Positions 7,776 to 15,944 of a stretch of DNA of 37,461 nt are shown one piece after another. How positions within the stretch are numbered: the stretch's first letter is position 1; every line of letters starts with the position of its first letter. A program made the position numbers and the translations under genes. Source of the stretch: an uncultured bacterium (GTDB taxonomy: Bacteria; Cyanobacteriota; Vampirovibrionia; Gastranaerophilales; Gastranaerophilaceae); contig CADCNV010000012.1 in assembly GCA_902802825.1 (NCBI GenBank), forward strand, positions 1-37,461, in the 5' to 3' direction. The notes under the pieces were generated by a model that saw nothing but the letters and a program-made list of their open reading frames with translations, did not search any database and was not told the origin of the DNA.

Positions 7776-7849
7776 GCTCTCGGCGTCTACCGACCTCTCG
7801 AAAAACTTGACATTTAGTCAACTTTTTCTCGGCAGAGTGCCACTGGAGC
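7776..7849 (-). ncRNA. tRNA-Leu-like 5' decoy with conserved hairpin
   Basis: On the - strand, upstream of tRNA-Leu, 7849-7839 repeats exactly the first 11 bases of the tRNA (GCTCCAGTGGC). The sequence then switches to ACTCTGCCGA and a long hairpin (7828-7800): GAAAAA-G-TTGAC, loop TAAAT, GTCAA-G-TTTTTC, with one G/G mismatch. It continues GAGAGG, then TCGGTAGACGC, again identical to the tRNA-Leu D-arm, and ends CCGAGAGC, whose GAGC can pair with the initial GCTC. No anticodon or T-arm follows. The same architecture, with the same conserved blocks, precedes the CAU tRNA at 23941. It could be a separate structured RNA, a precursor leader, or the trace of a tRNA-targeting element. Confidence 0.6.
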
Positions 7850-7872
7850 GCGGTTTTAGATAAAATTGTCAA
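7839..7872 (-). repeat. Duplicated leader plus first 11 bases of tRNA-Leu
   Basis: On the - strand this reads TTGACAATTTTATCTAAAACCGC followed by GCTCCAGTGGC. A diverged copy sits immediately at the real tRNA (7730-7766: TTGACA...TATAAAACCGC then GCTCCAGTGGC). The leader parts differ at several bases while the 11 tRNA bases are identical. This direct repeat brackets the hairpin element. Confidence 0.7.
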
Positions 7873-7924
7873 TTCCCGCTGCTCAATTACAGCAAGTAAA
7901 TGTTATTATAAACATTTTCTAATG

Positions 7925-9124
7925 TCAAACGGAAAATTCTTTGAAATATTGCTCAAATTCATTCGTTTTATCCGTTAACAAATCAATTACAACCAATAAT
8001 TGAGCTTTTATTGTATCCAAATTATTGCAGTTCTGGCCGATTAAGCCAATTTTTACATTAGAAAACAGCAGCTTTTGGAATATCCGGATTTCTTTATAAA
8101 TTTTCTCGTCTATAAGATCTTTTGTGTCAGAAAGTAATATAAAAGTTTCACCCAAAAATTCCTTTGCTTTTGCATATTTTCTTCTTAATATTTGTTTTTG
8201 AATTTTACGCATGTATTCAAGGAGTTTATTGTAAACAGAATATATCTTTTGCTTTTTTGCAGGTAATTTGTTTTTAAAATAATCCATTGTTGCTTCATAA
8301 CCTGCAGAAATTATTTCATTTCTTTTCTCCTGTGGGGAATTAAAATCAAAAAGTACGACATCTCCTGTGTTAATTACCAGGTAATCATACTTGTCATTTT
8401 TGCCAAAAGTGTGCGCAATAAAGGATGTTTCTGTATAAGTCATACAGGAATAAATTCCATTAATATAATTTAGGACATTAGAATCATTCCCGCTAAAATT
8501 TCCTTCAAGCCGAATTTCACAAATGCGATTTTTGCTTTCTCTTAGCTGTTTTGACAGGTACCACATTGGTTTTCCCTTCATCAGATCCCCATCAACCAGA
8601 AGCTTATTGTCAATATCCACCGCCCGCATAAGTCCGGGGGCACAGCATGATATTCTTACTGCCATTGCTATTTCAAAATTCGGGGTTTCGTAAGTTGAAA
8701 ATTCGCAGCATGAAAAATCTTTCATATTAGTTGAAATAATAAATAATTCTTTATCAATATCCTTAAATTTTATTGGTTCATTTTCGCCTTTTTTGTATGC
8801 TGAACCGTAGAATTTTTTTTCAATAAGCTCTCTGAACCAATCGAGAAAAACTTCTCCCTTGCTGAGTGCGAATTTTGGACTGAATCCGAATGAAATGTCC
8901 CTGAAAAGTTCGAAATTTACTGATAAAAATATTTCTTCTATTTCGCTGCTTGTATATCCCACCGCAGTAAGTGCCGCAACTATAGAACCCACAGAAGAAC
9001 CGCCGTAGCTGACACATTCTATGCCCAACTCGTCAAAAGCTTTTAGCGCTCCGACATGCCCTGCTCCTCTAATAGCACCGCCGCCAAATAAACACGTGTA
9101 TTTCAAGCTCTCTGTTTTACCCAT
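7925..9124 (-). CDS. Patatin-like phospholipase
   Basis: 399 residues from the ATG at 9124. A TTG two codons upstream is in frame but sits inside the presumed promoter spacing. The patatin fold is indicated by the oxyanion-hole motif GGGAIRGAGHVGAL (about 14-27), the nucleophile elbow G-S-S-V-G with Ser44, and the DGDL dyad (LLVDGDLMKG, near 211). This Ser-Asp dyad cleaves acyl chains from glycerophospholipids. The C-terminal third is Lys-rich and probably helical, with no further catalytic signature. No signal peptide is visible, so it is cytoplasmic or peripherally membrane-bound. There is no Shine-Dalgarno; a TACTAT box six bases before the ATG suggests a leaderless transcript. Confidence 0.92.
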   Translation of the reverse strand: MGKTESLKYTCLFGGGAIRGAGHVGALKAFDELGIECVSYGGSSVGSIVAALTAVGYTSSEIEEIFLSVNFELFRDISFGFSPKFALSKGEVFLDWFRELIEKKFYGSAYKKGENEPIKFKDIDKELFIISTNMKDFSCCEFSTYETPNFEIAMAVRISCCAPGLMRAVDIDNKLLVDGDLMKGKPMWYLSKQLRESKNRICEIRLEGNFSGNDSNVLNYINGIYSCMTYTETSFIAHTFGKNDKYDYLVINTGDVVLFDFNSPQEKRNEIISAGYEATMDYFKNKLPAKKQKIYSVYNKLLEYMRKIQKQILRRKYAKAKEFLGETFILLSDTKDLIDEKIYKEIRIFQKLLFSNVKIGLIGQNCNNLDTIKAQLLVVIDLLTDKTNEFEQYFKEFSV

Positions 9125-9130
9125 ATCCAA

Positions 9131-9136
9131 ATAGTA
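9131..9136 (-). promoter_or_regulatory. -10 box for a leaderless patatin mRNA
   Basis: On the - strand the order is TGG-TACTAT, six bases, ATG (9124). There is an extended -10 element (TGN) and no Shine-Dalgarno. Spacing is identical to seven other genes in this window. Confidence 0.55.
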
Positions 9137-9144
9137 CCATAAAA

Positions 9145-9169
9145 AAAGATTGGCTCATCGCCAATCTTT
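9145..9169 (-). terminator. Intrinsic terminator after the HEAT-like gene
   Basis: AAAGATTGGC (9145-9154) pairs with GCCAATCTTT (9160-9169) around a 5-base loop. On the - strand it is followed by a run of T (9141-9147). It separates the HEAT-like gene from patatin. Confidence 0.9.
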
Positions 9170-9189
9170 CCTATTATTAAACTTTTAAC

Positions 9190-9489
9190 TTAAGCAACTT
9201 TTGAGCCCTTAATTTCTCTGATAAGGTATTGAGCAACCCATTCAAAATCTTTGTTATCTTGAGCTGCTTTTTTCAAGTATTCAACCGATGCATCGCCGAT
9301 TCTGATTAATGTCATTGCAACAACACCTCTTTTGATTCCTCTTACAACCTGTAATTTGTCTACCAAACTTGGAACTGCTGAAGAACCGATACTTACTAAT
9401 TCGTTTTCAACTTTATTTTTTGTTGTGTTATCTACATTTTCTAGTTCTGTTAATGCTTCTTTTAAAGTGCACATACTAATCTTCTCCAT
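9190..9489 (-). CDS. Small HEAT-repeat-like protein
   Basis: 99 residues, with no signal peptide or membrane helix. Two helical pairs are visible: ENELVSIGSSAVPSLVDKL (about 28-46) and RGVVAMTLIRIGDASVEYLKKAA (about 54-76). They show the small-residue/hydrophobic spacing and the IG-xxAV-xxL pattern of HEAT or PBS-lyase-type repeats. Such repeats mediate protein-protein contact. The length allows only two or three repeats, so it is likely an adaptor. Its partner is unknown. It is a single gene ending in a strong terminator; no clear Shine-Dalgarno is seen before the ATG. Confidence 0.8.
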   Translation of the reverse strand: MEKISMCTLKEALTELENVDNTTKNKVENELVSIGSSAVPSLVDKLQVVRGIKRGVVAMTLIRIGDASVEYLKKAAQDNKDFEWVAQYLIREIKGSKVA

Positions 9490-9611
9490 ATAAGTCTTAT
9501 TTACATTAACATTATAAATTAAATTTTAACGATATTAAGATTTCATTACATAATCTTTATATCTGAGGAAAAATATTAATATTTTCTTTATATCTTATTA
9601 AGAAACCAATA

Positions 9612-11045
9612 TTACTTTATGTGCTTTATAAATTCAACGGCCTGTTCTTTTGTTGTTATATCCCCGTTTAACTGCGCTTCGTGAAGCTCGTTTAAAATCT
9701 TGCCGAGCTGAGGTGACGGGGTAATATTTAGTAATTCCATAATTTCATTGCCGTCTAATAATTTTGGCAGTGGTTTTATTGTTTCAAGGCTGTCAATATA
9801 AAAATTTAAAAGTTTGTCGAGCATAGTGAGATTTTCGTTGACAATATCTTCCGTAATTTCAGGGCCAAGTGCGGACAATCTGTCTGCTTTACCAATTATT
9901 ATTGCATCAATTGAGTCATCTTCCATTTTGCGAACGTAACGCATCATAATTTTATCTGTCAATTCGGGAGAACAAACTACCATAGTTGCGTACATGTGAT
10001 TTTTAATCATTTTCTGTACATATTTAATTTGCTTGTTTGAAAATGCCAAATTCCTTAAAATTTCCGGTGCCATTTTTGAGCCGACATCATCATGCTTATA
10101 AAATCTGTGGCGGCCGGTATCTTTTTCAATAAACCATGTTGAAAATTTGCCAATATCATGCATGAAGGCAGACAGTTTCAAATGTGCAAGACGAGAAAAG
10201 CCCCCGAAATCGACTTTATCCAAGTGTTGTTTTACAAAATCCGAAGAATTTTCATATAAAATCTGAATTTGTTTTACCGTTTCAATGCTGTGGTGAAATA
10301 AATCCAAATGATGATGAGCATTAGGAGGAACCTGTTTCAGTTCTTTAACAAAGGGAAATATTAATTCCAAAATACCGCATTCATCCATTTCCAACAGTGC
10401 GCTATGAGCATATTCCCCATTGAATAGTTTCATTATTTCGTACTCAACACGTTCTTTTGCAGGTTTGTTAATCAGGTGTGCGTATTTTTTTGCTATGCCC
10501 ATAAGCCCTTTAGAGATTTCAAAGCCCAAAGTTGAGTGGAATCTGAAAATTCTAAGTAATCGTAGCGGGTCATCAGTAAAGTTTTCTTCTTTTATACCGT
10601 TTAAAATTTTATTTTCGAAATCTTTCAAACCGTTTGTCGGGTCAAAAATTTCCCCGTTTTTGATATTTACTGCAATGGCATTGATTCTTAAATCCCTTCT
10701 TAATATGTCTTTTTCAAGTGAATTTTCAACAGGATTTGTTATGTCAAGATAATTGATTTTGTCCTCCAAAACTACTCTGTAAATTTTGTTTGTTTCATCA
10801 AGAGGAACGAATGTTCCTCCTAAAAAATCGGCAACTTTTAAAGAAAAATCTCTTGCATCCGTATCTGTCACTATTAAATCTCTGTCTAAGATTTTTTTGT
10901 CTGACAAAATATCGCGTACTGCTCCGCCAACAAGCCGGATATCATTATTAAAAAAGCTTGCTAAATTATTTAAGATTTCATCATTTTGAATTTTATTTTT
11001 TATAATTTGAGTATTCAAGAGTGAGCATTTCAAGTTGTATGTCAT
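9612..11045 (-). CDS. tRNA nucleotidyltransferase / poly(A) polymerase family protein with HD domain
   Basis: 477 residues. The class II nucleotidyltransferase head has LVGGAVRD (about 37-44), the metal-binding DRDLIVTD (about 53-60) and RRDLRINAIA (about 114-123). A C-terminal HD domain follows: HHHLDLFHHSIETVKQ near 245, then HDIGKFSTWF with intact His-Asp. It adds CCA to tRNA 3' ends or tails RNA. Both tRNAs in this window lack an encoded CCA, which favours a CCA-adding role. The assigned ATG at 11045 lies inside rsmE and inside the repeat that interrupts the rsmE tail. No Shine-Dalgarno precedes it; an in-frame TTG a few codons on could be the original start. Confidence 0.9.
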   Translation of the reverse strand: MTYNLKCSLLNTQIIKNKIQNDEILNNLASFFNNDIRLVGGAVRDILSDKKILDRDLIVTDTDARDFSLKVADFLGGTFVPLDETNKIYRVVLEDKINYLDITNPVENSLEKDILRRDLRINAIAVNIKNGEIFDPTNGLKDFENKILNGIKEENFTDDPLRLLRIFRFHSTLGFEISKGLMGIAKKYAHLINKPAKERVEYEIMKLFNGEYAHSALLEMDECGILELIFPFVKELKQVPPNAHHHLDLFHHSIETVKQIQILYENSSDFVKQHLDKVDFGGFSRLAHLKLSAFMHDIGKFSTWFIEKDTGRHRFYKHDDVGSKMAPEILRNLAFSNKQIKYVQKMIKNHMYATMVVCSPELTDKIMMRYVRKMEDDSIDAIIIGKADRLSALGPEITEDIVNENLTMLDKLLNFYIDSLETIKPLPKLLDGNEIMELLNITPSPQLGKILNELHEAQLNGDITTKEQAVEFIKHIK

Positions 11046-11751
11046 TCTGAGCAGGAGATTCTTCGGGCTTTGCCCTCAGAATGACGGAGTGCGAAGAATC
11101 CCCTCCTATTAAAAGTTGTTTAAATCCGTCAAATTCTTTTTGCGAAAAACCGCCCTCCGGTCCAATTATTACAAGAATTTTATCTCCTGTTTTAATCGGA
11201 TTTTCATTGAAGGATTCCCGTATTGTTTTTGATGCAATTCTTTCACAAAAAACAAGTATTTTGTCAAAATTGTTTTCAGATAAGAGTTTTTCAAATGTTG
11301 TGCGCGGGTAACAGGTTGGTATATCTGCTCTTTCGCATTGTTTTGAGCTTTCATACATAATCTTTTGCCATTTTTCGATTTTTTTGTCTATCATCTCGTT
11401 ATTTAGCGCGCAATTGTCGGTTTTAACGGGATAAACTCCGCTTACTCCAAGTTCGGTTGCTTTTTCAATCAAAAGGTTTTGGGCGTCACTTCGTAGCGGG
11501 CTCTGAGCAAGATAAAGTTCAAAATCAAGAAATCTTTTTGACGGATAAAATTTATCAATTCTTACCGTAATTTTATCGTTTGTAATAGATGCAATAGTTG
11601 TTTCGTATTGAATTTTGTTTTCGTCAATAAGTAATAAGCTTTCCCCTGTTCTTGCACGCAGAGAACGGGCGATATGAAAATAATTTTCTTTATCGGATAT
11701 TGTTATTTCATTATTTGTAACTTGGTTTGAATTTATAAAAAAATGCGGCAT
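10993..11751 (-). CDS. rsmE: 16S rRNA m3U1498 methyltransferase with a repeat-derived C-terminus
   Basis: 252 residues, normal length for RsmE, which methylates U1498 of 16S rRNA using SAM. Visible are the N-terminal HIARSLRARTGE segment (about 26-37), EKATELGVSGVYPV (about 96-109), the cluster CERADIPTC, and the SPOUT knot IIGPEGGFSQKEFDGF (about 195-210). The family normally ends in an LG-x-RILR-x-ETA motif of the SAM-binding knot. Here residues about 216-238 are encoded by a dispersed palindromic repeat and read HSVILRAKPEESPAQNDIQ, keeping ILRA but losing ETA. The reading frame is preserved. Activity may be lost or altered. SD AGAGGA precedes the ATG; TATAAT lies further upstream. Confidence 0.9.
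   Translation of the reverse strand: MPHFFINSNQVTNNEITISDKENYFHIARSLRARTGESLLLIDENKIQYETTIASITNDKITVRIDKFYPSKRFLDFELYLAQSPLRSDAQNLLIEKATELGVSGVYPVKTDNCALNNEMIDKKIEKWQKIMYESSKQCERADIPTCYPRTTFEKLLSENNFDKILVFCERIASKTIRESFNENPIKTGDKILVIIGPEGGFSQKEFDGFKQLLIGGDSSHSVILRAKPEESPAQNDIQLEMLTLEYSNYKK
11041..11103. repeat. Palindromic dispersed-repeat unit inside the rsmE 3' end
   Basis: Two interleaved inverted repeats are visible: GTCATTCTGAG (11041-11051) with CTCAGAATGAC (11075-11085), and GATTCTTCG (11057-11065) with CGAAGAATC (11092-11100). A GGGC/GCCC inner stem lies around 11065-11075. This matches the general look of widespread GTCATTCTGAG...GAAGAATC intergenic repeats in bacteria. Here it sits in coding sequence, is translated in frame in rsmE, and supplies the assigned start codon of the downstream gene. 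Confidence 0.75.
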
Positions 11752-11781
11752 AATTTCCTCTTTTTACTGATTATATCATAA

Positions 11782-13248
11782 TTAATCAATAACTATTTCT
11801 TTTTCATTTTTGTATGTTACATATCCTAAGTTTGCTTTTGGCGGTTTGCGCAGGTATTTGCGTTTTGTATAAATAACTCCGATTTTAGAAGAATTTTTCC
11901 CTTGCGAATTTTCTTTTGCAAGTTTTGCACATTCCAAAATTAATTCATCTGTCAGATTTTGGGTTTTCAGTAAAACATGAGAACCCGGGCAATCTTTAGT
12001 GTGGAACCAAAAATCTTCATCAGATGCCAATTTTGATATAATGTAATCATTTTGTTTATTGTTTTTGCCTATATAAATTCTTGTTTGATTTGGTTTTTCT
12101 ATAAAGGTTATACCTTCACCGAAATTTCTAATGCTCATACTTTGCATTGAAATTCTACCCTTTCCCATAGGTAGAGGGGTAAATAATTCTTGTTCTATTT
12201 CTCTCAGCTCTTCAGTATTTTTAGCTATTTCAATTGAATACAAAACGCTTTCCAGATATTCTTTGTTTTGCTTGTTTTCCTCAATTAATTCGTTTAATTT
12301 TATCCCTGCGTTTTTGCCTTTGTTGTATTTTTTATAATAATCGTTTGCGTTTTCTTTTATGTTTTTTGTGTTTTTCAGCGGAATTGTTACTCCTTGATTA
12401 TTTTCATAATCGAATACTTTTGCCTCGTTTGAATAGTCTTTTAAATTATAAAGATTTGCCATGAGTAAATCCCCATAAAGACGGTATTTGTCAAAATTTT
12501 CGCTTCTCTTTAATTGTAAAGACATTTCGTTTAGAGTCTTTTTGCATTTTTTTAGCTTTTGATTGGTAATATTAACGTATTCTGATTTCAGGGCCTTGAA
12601 TTTTGCTTTATTTATCAGTGTCGCATAGTAGTTATCAATTATTAAACTGGTATTATTACTGAATATTTTTTGTCCGGAACTTTTTAAGAACCCGTATCGT
12701 TCTTCGATAAAATATTTTGACGAATGTTCAGGCGGATATGTGTATGGGATTTGCCCGTAAACTTCTCTTACCTGACTTTTATCTGCCCCTACATTGTGTG
12801 CACATCCCAAAATAATATTTGTATCGGTATTATATAAAATTATATTTGAATATTTCCCCATAAGTTCAATTGCAAGACAAAGATAAATTTTATCCCCGAT
12901 TTCATTAAAGGTTTCAATATATAGCTCTAAAATTCTTTCTCCGTTCGGTTGTTCAATTTTGGCTATGCGTGAATTATTAAGATATTTGCGCAAAAGCATA
13001 CAAAACATTGGCGGTTTTTGAGGAATTTCAATCATTCTTTTTTTTGAATTCTCCTCAGAAATAAAACAAACGTGATAAAATTCGGGTGTAATGTTTATAT
13101 AGAATTGCTTTGTTACTCCGTCATTGCGCAATGATAAAATCAGTTCTCTGCGGGTTGGCTGCTGAATTTTATTAATTCTTGCCCCGCTGATGAACTCTTT
13201 GTTTTCATCAATAAAAGCTTTTAAGATTAGACTGTCAAATGAAATCAT
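11782..13248 (-). CDS. rqcH: NFACT family ribosome quality-control protein (RqcH/Rqc2)
   Basis: 488 residues. The NFACT-N domain shows KIQQPTRRELILSLRN (about 27-42), the ELMGKYSNIILY segment (about 128-139), and ILGCAHNV with QVREVYGQIPYTYPP (about 145-170). A Lys-rich coiled-coil region (about 215-360) follows. The NFACT-R domain includes DEDFWFHTKDCPGSHVLL (about 407-424) and ends in YTKRKYLRKPPKANLGYV. Bacterial RqcH binds obstructed 50S subunits with a peptidyl-tRNA and directs alanine tailing. The family is also annotated as fibronectin-binding FbpA. No Shine-Dalgarno is seen; TAAATT lies exactly six bases before the ATG with TGG in front of it. It is divergent from aspS. Confidence 0.92.
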   Translation of the reverse strand: MISFDSLILKAFIDENKEFISGARINKIQQPTRRELILSLRNDGVTKQFYINITPEFYHVCFISEENSKKRMIEIPQKPPMFCMLLRKYLNNSRIAKIEQPNGERILELYIETFNEIGDKIYLCLAIELMGKYSNIILYNTDTNIILGCAHNVGADKSQVREVYGQIPYTYPPEHSSKYFIEERYGFLKSSGQKIFSNNTSLIIDNYYATLINKAKFKALKSEYVNITNQKLKKCKKTLNEMSLQLKRSENFDKYRLYGDLLMANLYNLKDYSNEAKVFDYENNQGVTIPLKNTKNIKENANDYYKKYNKGKNAGIKLNELIEENKQNKEYLESVLYSIEIAKNTEELREIEQELFTPLPMGKGRISMQSMSIRNFGEGITFIEKPNQTRIYIGKNNKQNDYIISKLASDEDFWFHTKDCPGSHVLLKTQNLTDELILECAKLAKENSQGKNSSKIGVIYTKRKYLRKPPKANLGYVTYKNEKEIVID

Positions 13249-13254
13249 AAAGAA

Positions 13255-13260
13255 AATTTA
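13255..13260 (-). promoter_or_regulatory. -10 box for a leaderless rqcH mRNA
   Basis: On the - strand: TGG-TAAATT, six bases, ATG (13248). It carries the extended TGN element and no ribosome site, the same geometry as seven other genes here. Confidence 0.5.
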
Positions 13261-13346
13261 CCAAAAATCAATATTATTGTCTAATGTTTTTTTGTTTGTG
13301 ATAAAATTAATTTTGCAAAATATAAATAGAAAAAGGAATATAAGAG

Positions 13347-15131
13347 ATGATTAAAACAGAATTTAAAGACCATGAATGTGGGAAATTAAGATTAGAGGAT
13401 ATTGACAAAACAGTTACCCTGTCAGGTTGGGTTGCAACTGTCCGCGATTTGGGCGGAATTTTATTTATTGAATTGCGTGACAGAAGCGGAGTATTTCAAC
13501 TTGTTGCAAATCCGCAGATAAATCCGCAGGTTCATGAAGTGTTCGGTAAAGTAAGAAGCGAATATGTCATAAAAGTTACGGGTAAAATCACAAAAAGACC
13601 TCCGGAAACTTATAACGAAAAATATCCTACAGGACAGGTTGAAATGTATCCTGATTCTGTTGAAATCCTTTCAGAATCAAAAGTTCTTCCGTTTGTTCTT
13701 GATGATGAAAATGTTTCTGAAGATATTCGTTTAAAATACAGATATCTTGATTTAAGACGTGAATCAATGCTTTCAAAACTCGTTTTGCGTCACAATATTG
13801 TTACTGCAATCAGAAATTATATGAACGGTTTAGACTTTTTGGAAGTTGAAACACCTATTCTGATAAAAACAACTCCGGAAGGAGCAAGAGATTATCTTGT
13901 ACCGTCAAGAGTACAGGAAGGTAAATTCTTTGCACTTCCTCAGTCACCACAAATATTTAAACAACTTTTGATGGTTGGCGGTATTGAAAGATATTATCAA
14001 ATAGCAAAATGTTTCAGAGATGAAGATTTGCGTGCTGACAGACAACCTGAATTTACACAAGTCGATATTGAAATGTCTTTTGTAAAACAACAGGATGTAA
14101 TAAAAGTTGTTGAGGGCTTGATTGTTGATGCGTTCAAAGCCGCAGGGGTTGAAGTTAAGCCGCCGTTTACTCAGATTTCATGGCAGGAAGCGATGGACAG
14201 ATTTGGTTCTGATAAACCCGATACAAGATTCGGCTTGGAATTGTTTGATATCGGCGATATAATTATGCAATCGGAATTCCAGATTGTTAAAAATACATTG
14301 CAGCAAGGCGGTATTGTTCGCGGTATAAGAATCCCGGGCGGAGCTAAGTTCTCAAGGAAAGAAATTGATGATATTACAAAAATCGCTGTTTCATTTGGTG
14401 CAAAGGCATTAGCAAATATTATTTATCAGGAAGACGGGACTCCAAAATCTCCTGTATTGAAATTCGTTACGGATGAACAGGCAAAGGCAATTCAGGAAAG
14501 AGCAGGCGCTCAGGCGGGCGATATAATTTTCTTCCTCGCAGACAGACCAAAACTTGTTTATGACATTATGGGAAGATTAAGATTACATTTCGGAAAAATG
14601 CTAAATCTTATTGATGAATCAAAACATGCATTGTTATGGGTTGTAGACTTCCCGATGTTTGAATGGAGCGACGAAGAACAAAGATTTATGGCTATGCACC
14701 ATCCGTTTACTTCTCCAAACTTGGAAGATATGGATAAGTTGAAATCAGGTGATTTGGGAAATGTAAAATCTATCGCTTATGATATTGTTTACAACGGAAC
14801 AGAACTTGGCGGCGGTTCAGTCAGAATCCACTCATCAGAAGTTCAGCAAGAGATCTTTAAGGCGTTAGGTTTAACTCAGGAAGAAGCAGAAGAAAAATTC
14901 GGATTTATGGTTAATGCTTTGCAATACGGGACCCCTCCTCATGCGGGTTTGGCTATCGGGTTAGACCGTCTTGTTGCATTACTTGCAAGAACTGATTCAA
15001 TCCGTGATGTTATTGCATTCCCGAAAAATGCGGGCGCTAAATGTTTAATGTCAGGTGCTCCGGGTGAAGCTTCAATTCAACAGTTAAGAGAATTGCACAT
15101 TAAAAGCACTGTGCAGCAACAAAATAAATAA
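13347..15131 (+). CDS. aspS: Aspartyl-tRNA synthetase
   Basis: 594 residues, full bacterial-type length including the GAD insertion domain. It attaches Asp (or Asp/Asn in non-discriminating forms) to tRNA. An N-terminal OB-fold anticodon-binding domain (VTLSGWVATVRDLGGILFIELRDR, about 26-50) is followed by class II motif 2 (KCFRDEDLRADRQPEFTQVDIEMSF, about 224-248). The GAD insert spans about 280-410. WVVDFPMFEW and motif 3 GLAIGLDRLVALLARTDSIRDVIAFPK (about 533-560) complete the core. The start ATG has AAAGGAA upstream. It is monocistronic, closed by a strong terminator, and divergent from rqcH. Confidence 0.98.
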   Translation: MIKTEFKDHECGKLRLEDIDKTVTLSGWVATVRDLGGILFIELRDRSGVFQLVANPQINPQVHEVFGKVRSEYVIKVTGKITKRPPETYNEKYPTGQVEMYPDSVEILSESKVLPFVLDDENVSEDIRLKYRYLDLRRESMLSKLVLRHNIVTAIRNYMNGLDFLEVETPILIKTTPEGARDYLVPSRVQEGKFFALPQSPQIFKQLLMVGGIERYYQIAKCFRDEDLRADRQPEFTQVDIEMSFVKQQDVIKVVEGLIVDAFKAAGVEVKPPFTQISWQEAMDRFGSDKPDTRFGLELFDIGDIIMQSEFQIVKNTLQQGGIVRGIRIPGGAKFSRKEIDDITKIAVSFGAKALANIIYQEDGTPKSPVLKFVTDEQAKAIQERAGAQAGDIIFFLADRPKLVYDIMGRLRLHFGKMLNLIDESKHALLWVVDFPMFEWSDEEQRFMAMHHPFTSPNLEDMDKLKSGDLGNVKSIAYDIVYNGTELGGGSVRIHSSEVQQEIFKALGLTQEEAEEKFGFMVNALQYGTPPHAGLAIGLDRLVALLARTDSIRDVIAFPKNAGAKCLMSGAPGEASIQQLRELHIKSTVQQQNK

Positions 15132-15149
15132 CTGAAAATATAAACAATA

Positions 15150-15182
15150 AAAAAGCGGCTGTTTATGTCAGCCGCTTTTTTA
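15150..15182 (+). terminator. Intrinsic terminator of aspS
   Basis: AAAAGCGGCTG (15151-15161) pairs with CAGCCGCTTTT (15169-15179) around a 7-base loop and is followed by T. The A-run on the other side lets it also work for the - strand gene ending at 15192. Confidence 0.93.
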
Positions 15183-15191
15183 TTCTAAAAA

Positions 15192-15476
15192 TTATTTTGT
15201 AATATTCGAATATTTATTTAAAATATCAAATCCTTTGCGGGTTAATTTATTCATATCTTTAGTAAATAATCTTATCTTTTTTAAAGTTTCAGCAGAGAAT
15301 GTTTTTTTGAATGAAGAGGGAAATTTATCATTTCCTTCAGGTGGTACTCCTCCGGCTCCTACTGCAAATGTCAGCTGCTTTGTTTTGATTTCTTTTGATT
15401 TTTTGTTAATAAGACAAGATTTTGGTTTACTTACATTTTTTACTGTTCGAGGTTGATATATTTTTGAAACTAACAT
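15192..15476 (-). CDS. Unknown small basic protein
   Basis: 94 residues with high Lys content and no signal peptide, membrane helix or recognisable motif. A Gly/Pro-rich linker (VGAGGVPPEGN, about 39-49) separates a basic N-terminal half from an amphipathic helical C-terminal half (about 52-90). The ATG at 15476 has GGAG eight bases upstream, which supports a real gene. It shares a convergent terminator with aspS. Function unknown. Confidence 0.62.
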   Translation of the reverse strand: MLVSKIYQPRTVKNVSKPKSCLINKKSKEIKTKQLTFAVGAGGVPPEGNDKFPSSFKKTFSAETLKKIRLFTKDMNKLTRKGFDILNKYSNITK

Positions 15477-15540
15477 TTTGAAAACTCCATTTTGTAGTAT
15501 TAAGTTTTAGAAAAATAAAATTTGCGGTATTTTGTAAAAA

Positions 15541-15828
15541 TTACTTCATTTTTTTTATAAATCTGTGTGCATCAATAACGTCATCAGATGTAATTGGTGG
15601 CGGTCCTTCTATAATCTCTAAAGCATTATGAATATCGCTTTTTTGATTAAAATTTAAAACGACGTCGCCAAAATTTTTTCCGCATATTTGACAGGTCAAA
15701 TTGCAAATTAAAATATCTCCTTCAATTTCTTTAATTGATACTGAATCTGATGTGAAATCATTTCGACACTGCGAACAGCAAAGATTTTTAAACAGATTCG
15801 GAATTTCTTTAGGATTAAATTCTGCCAT
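15541..15828 (-). CDS. Small zinc-ribbon-like protein
   Basis: 95 residues with two CxxC knuckles, CCSQC near residues 17-21 and CQIC near 46-49, spaced like a zinc ribbon. The C-terminal segment GPPPITSDDVIDAHRFIKKMK is polar, probably helical and ends basic. Such small zinc ribbons often bind nucleic acids or proteins, but no specific family is recognised. There is no Shine-Dalgarno: TAAAAT stands exactly six bases before the ATG at 15828. It is divergent from the microprotein gene at 15945. Confidence 0.8.
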   Translation of the reverse strand: MAEFNPKEIPNLFKNLCCSQCRNDFTSDSVSIKEIEGDILICNLTCQICGKNFGDVVLNFNQKSDIHNALEIIEGPPPITSDDVIDAHRFIKKMK

Positions 15829-15834
15829 ATTTAT

Positions 15835-15840
15835 ATTTTA
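15835..15840 (-). promoter_or_regulatory. -10 box for a leaderless zinc-ribbon mRNA
   Basis: On the - strand: GGG-TAAAAT, six bases (ATAAAT), ATG (15828). No ribosome site. Same spacing as seven other genes in the window. Confidence 0.5.
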
Positions 15841-15944
15841 CCCCAAAAATTCAATGTTATTTTTTTTATTATTTTGGGATTAATATGCATGGATGATTGA
15901 AAAATTATTCAAAACGATGGCAAGAGAAACCAAAGGAGGTTATC

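Noticed and set aside
7617..7817. + strand open frame of 66 codons over tRNA-Leu and its decoy
   Set aside because: It is antisense to the tRNA and the tRNA-like element and has no ribosome site; the frame is open by chance.
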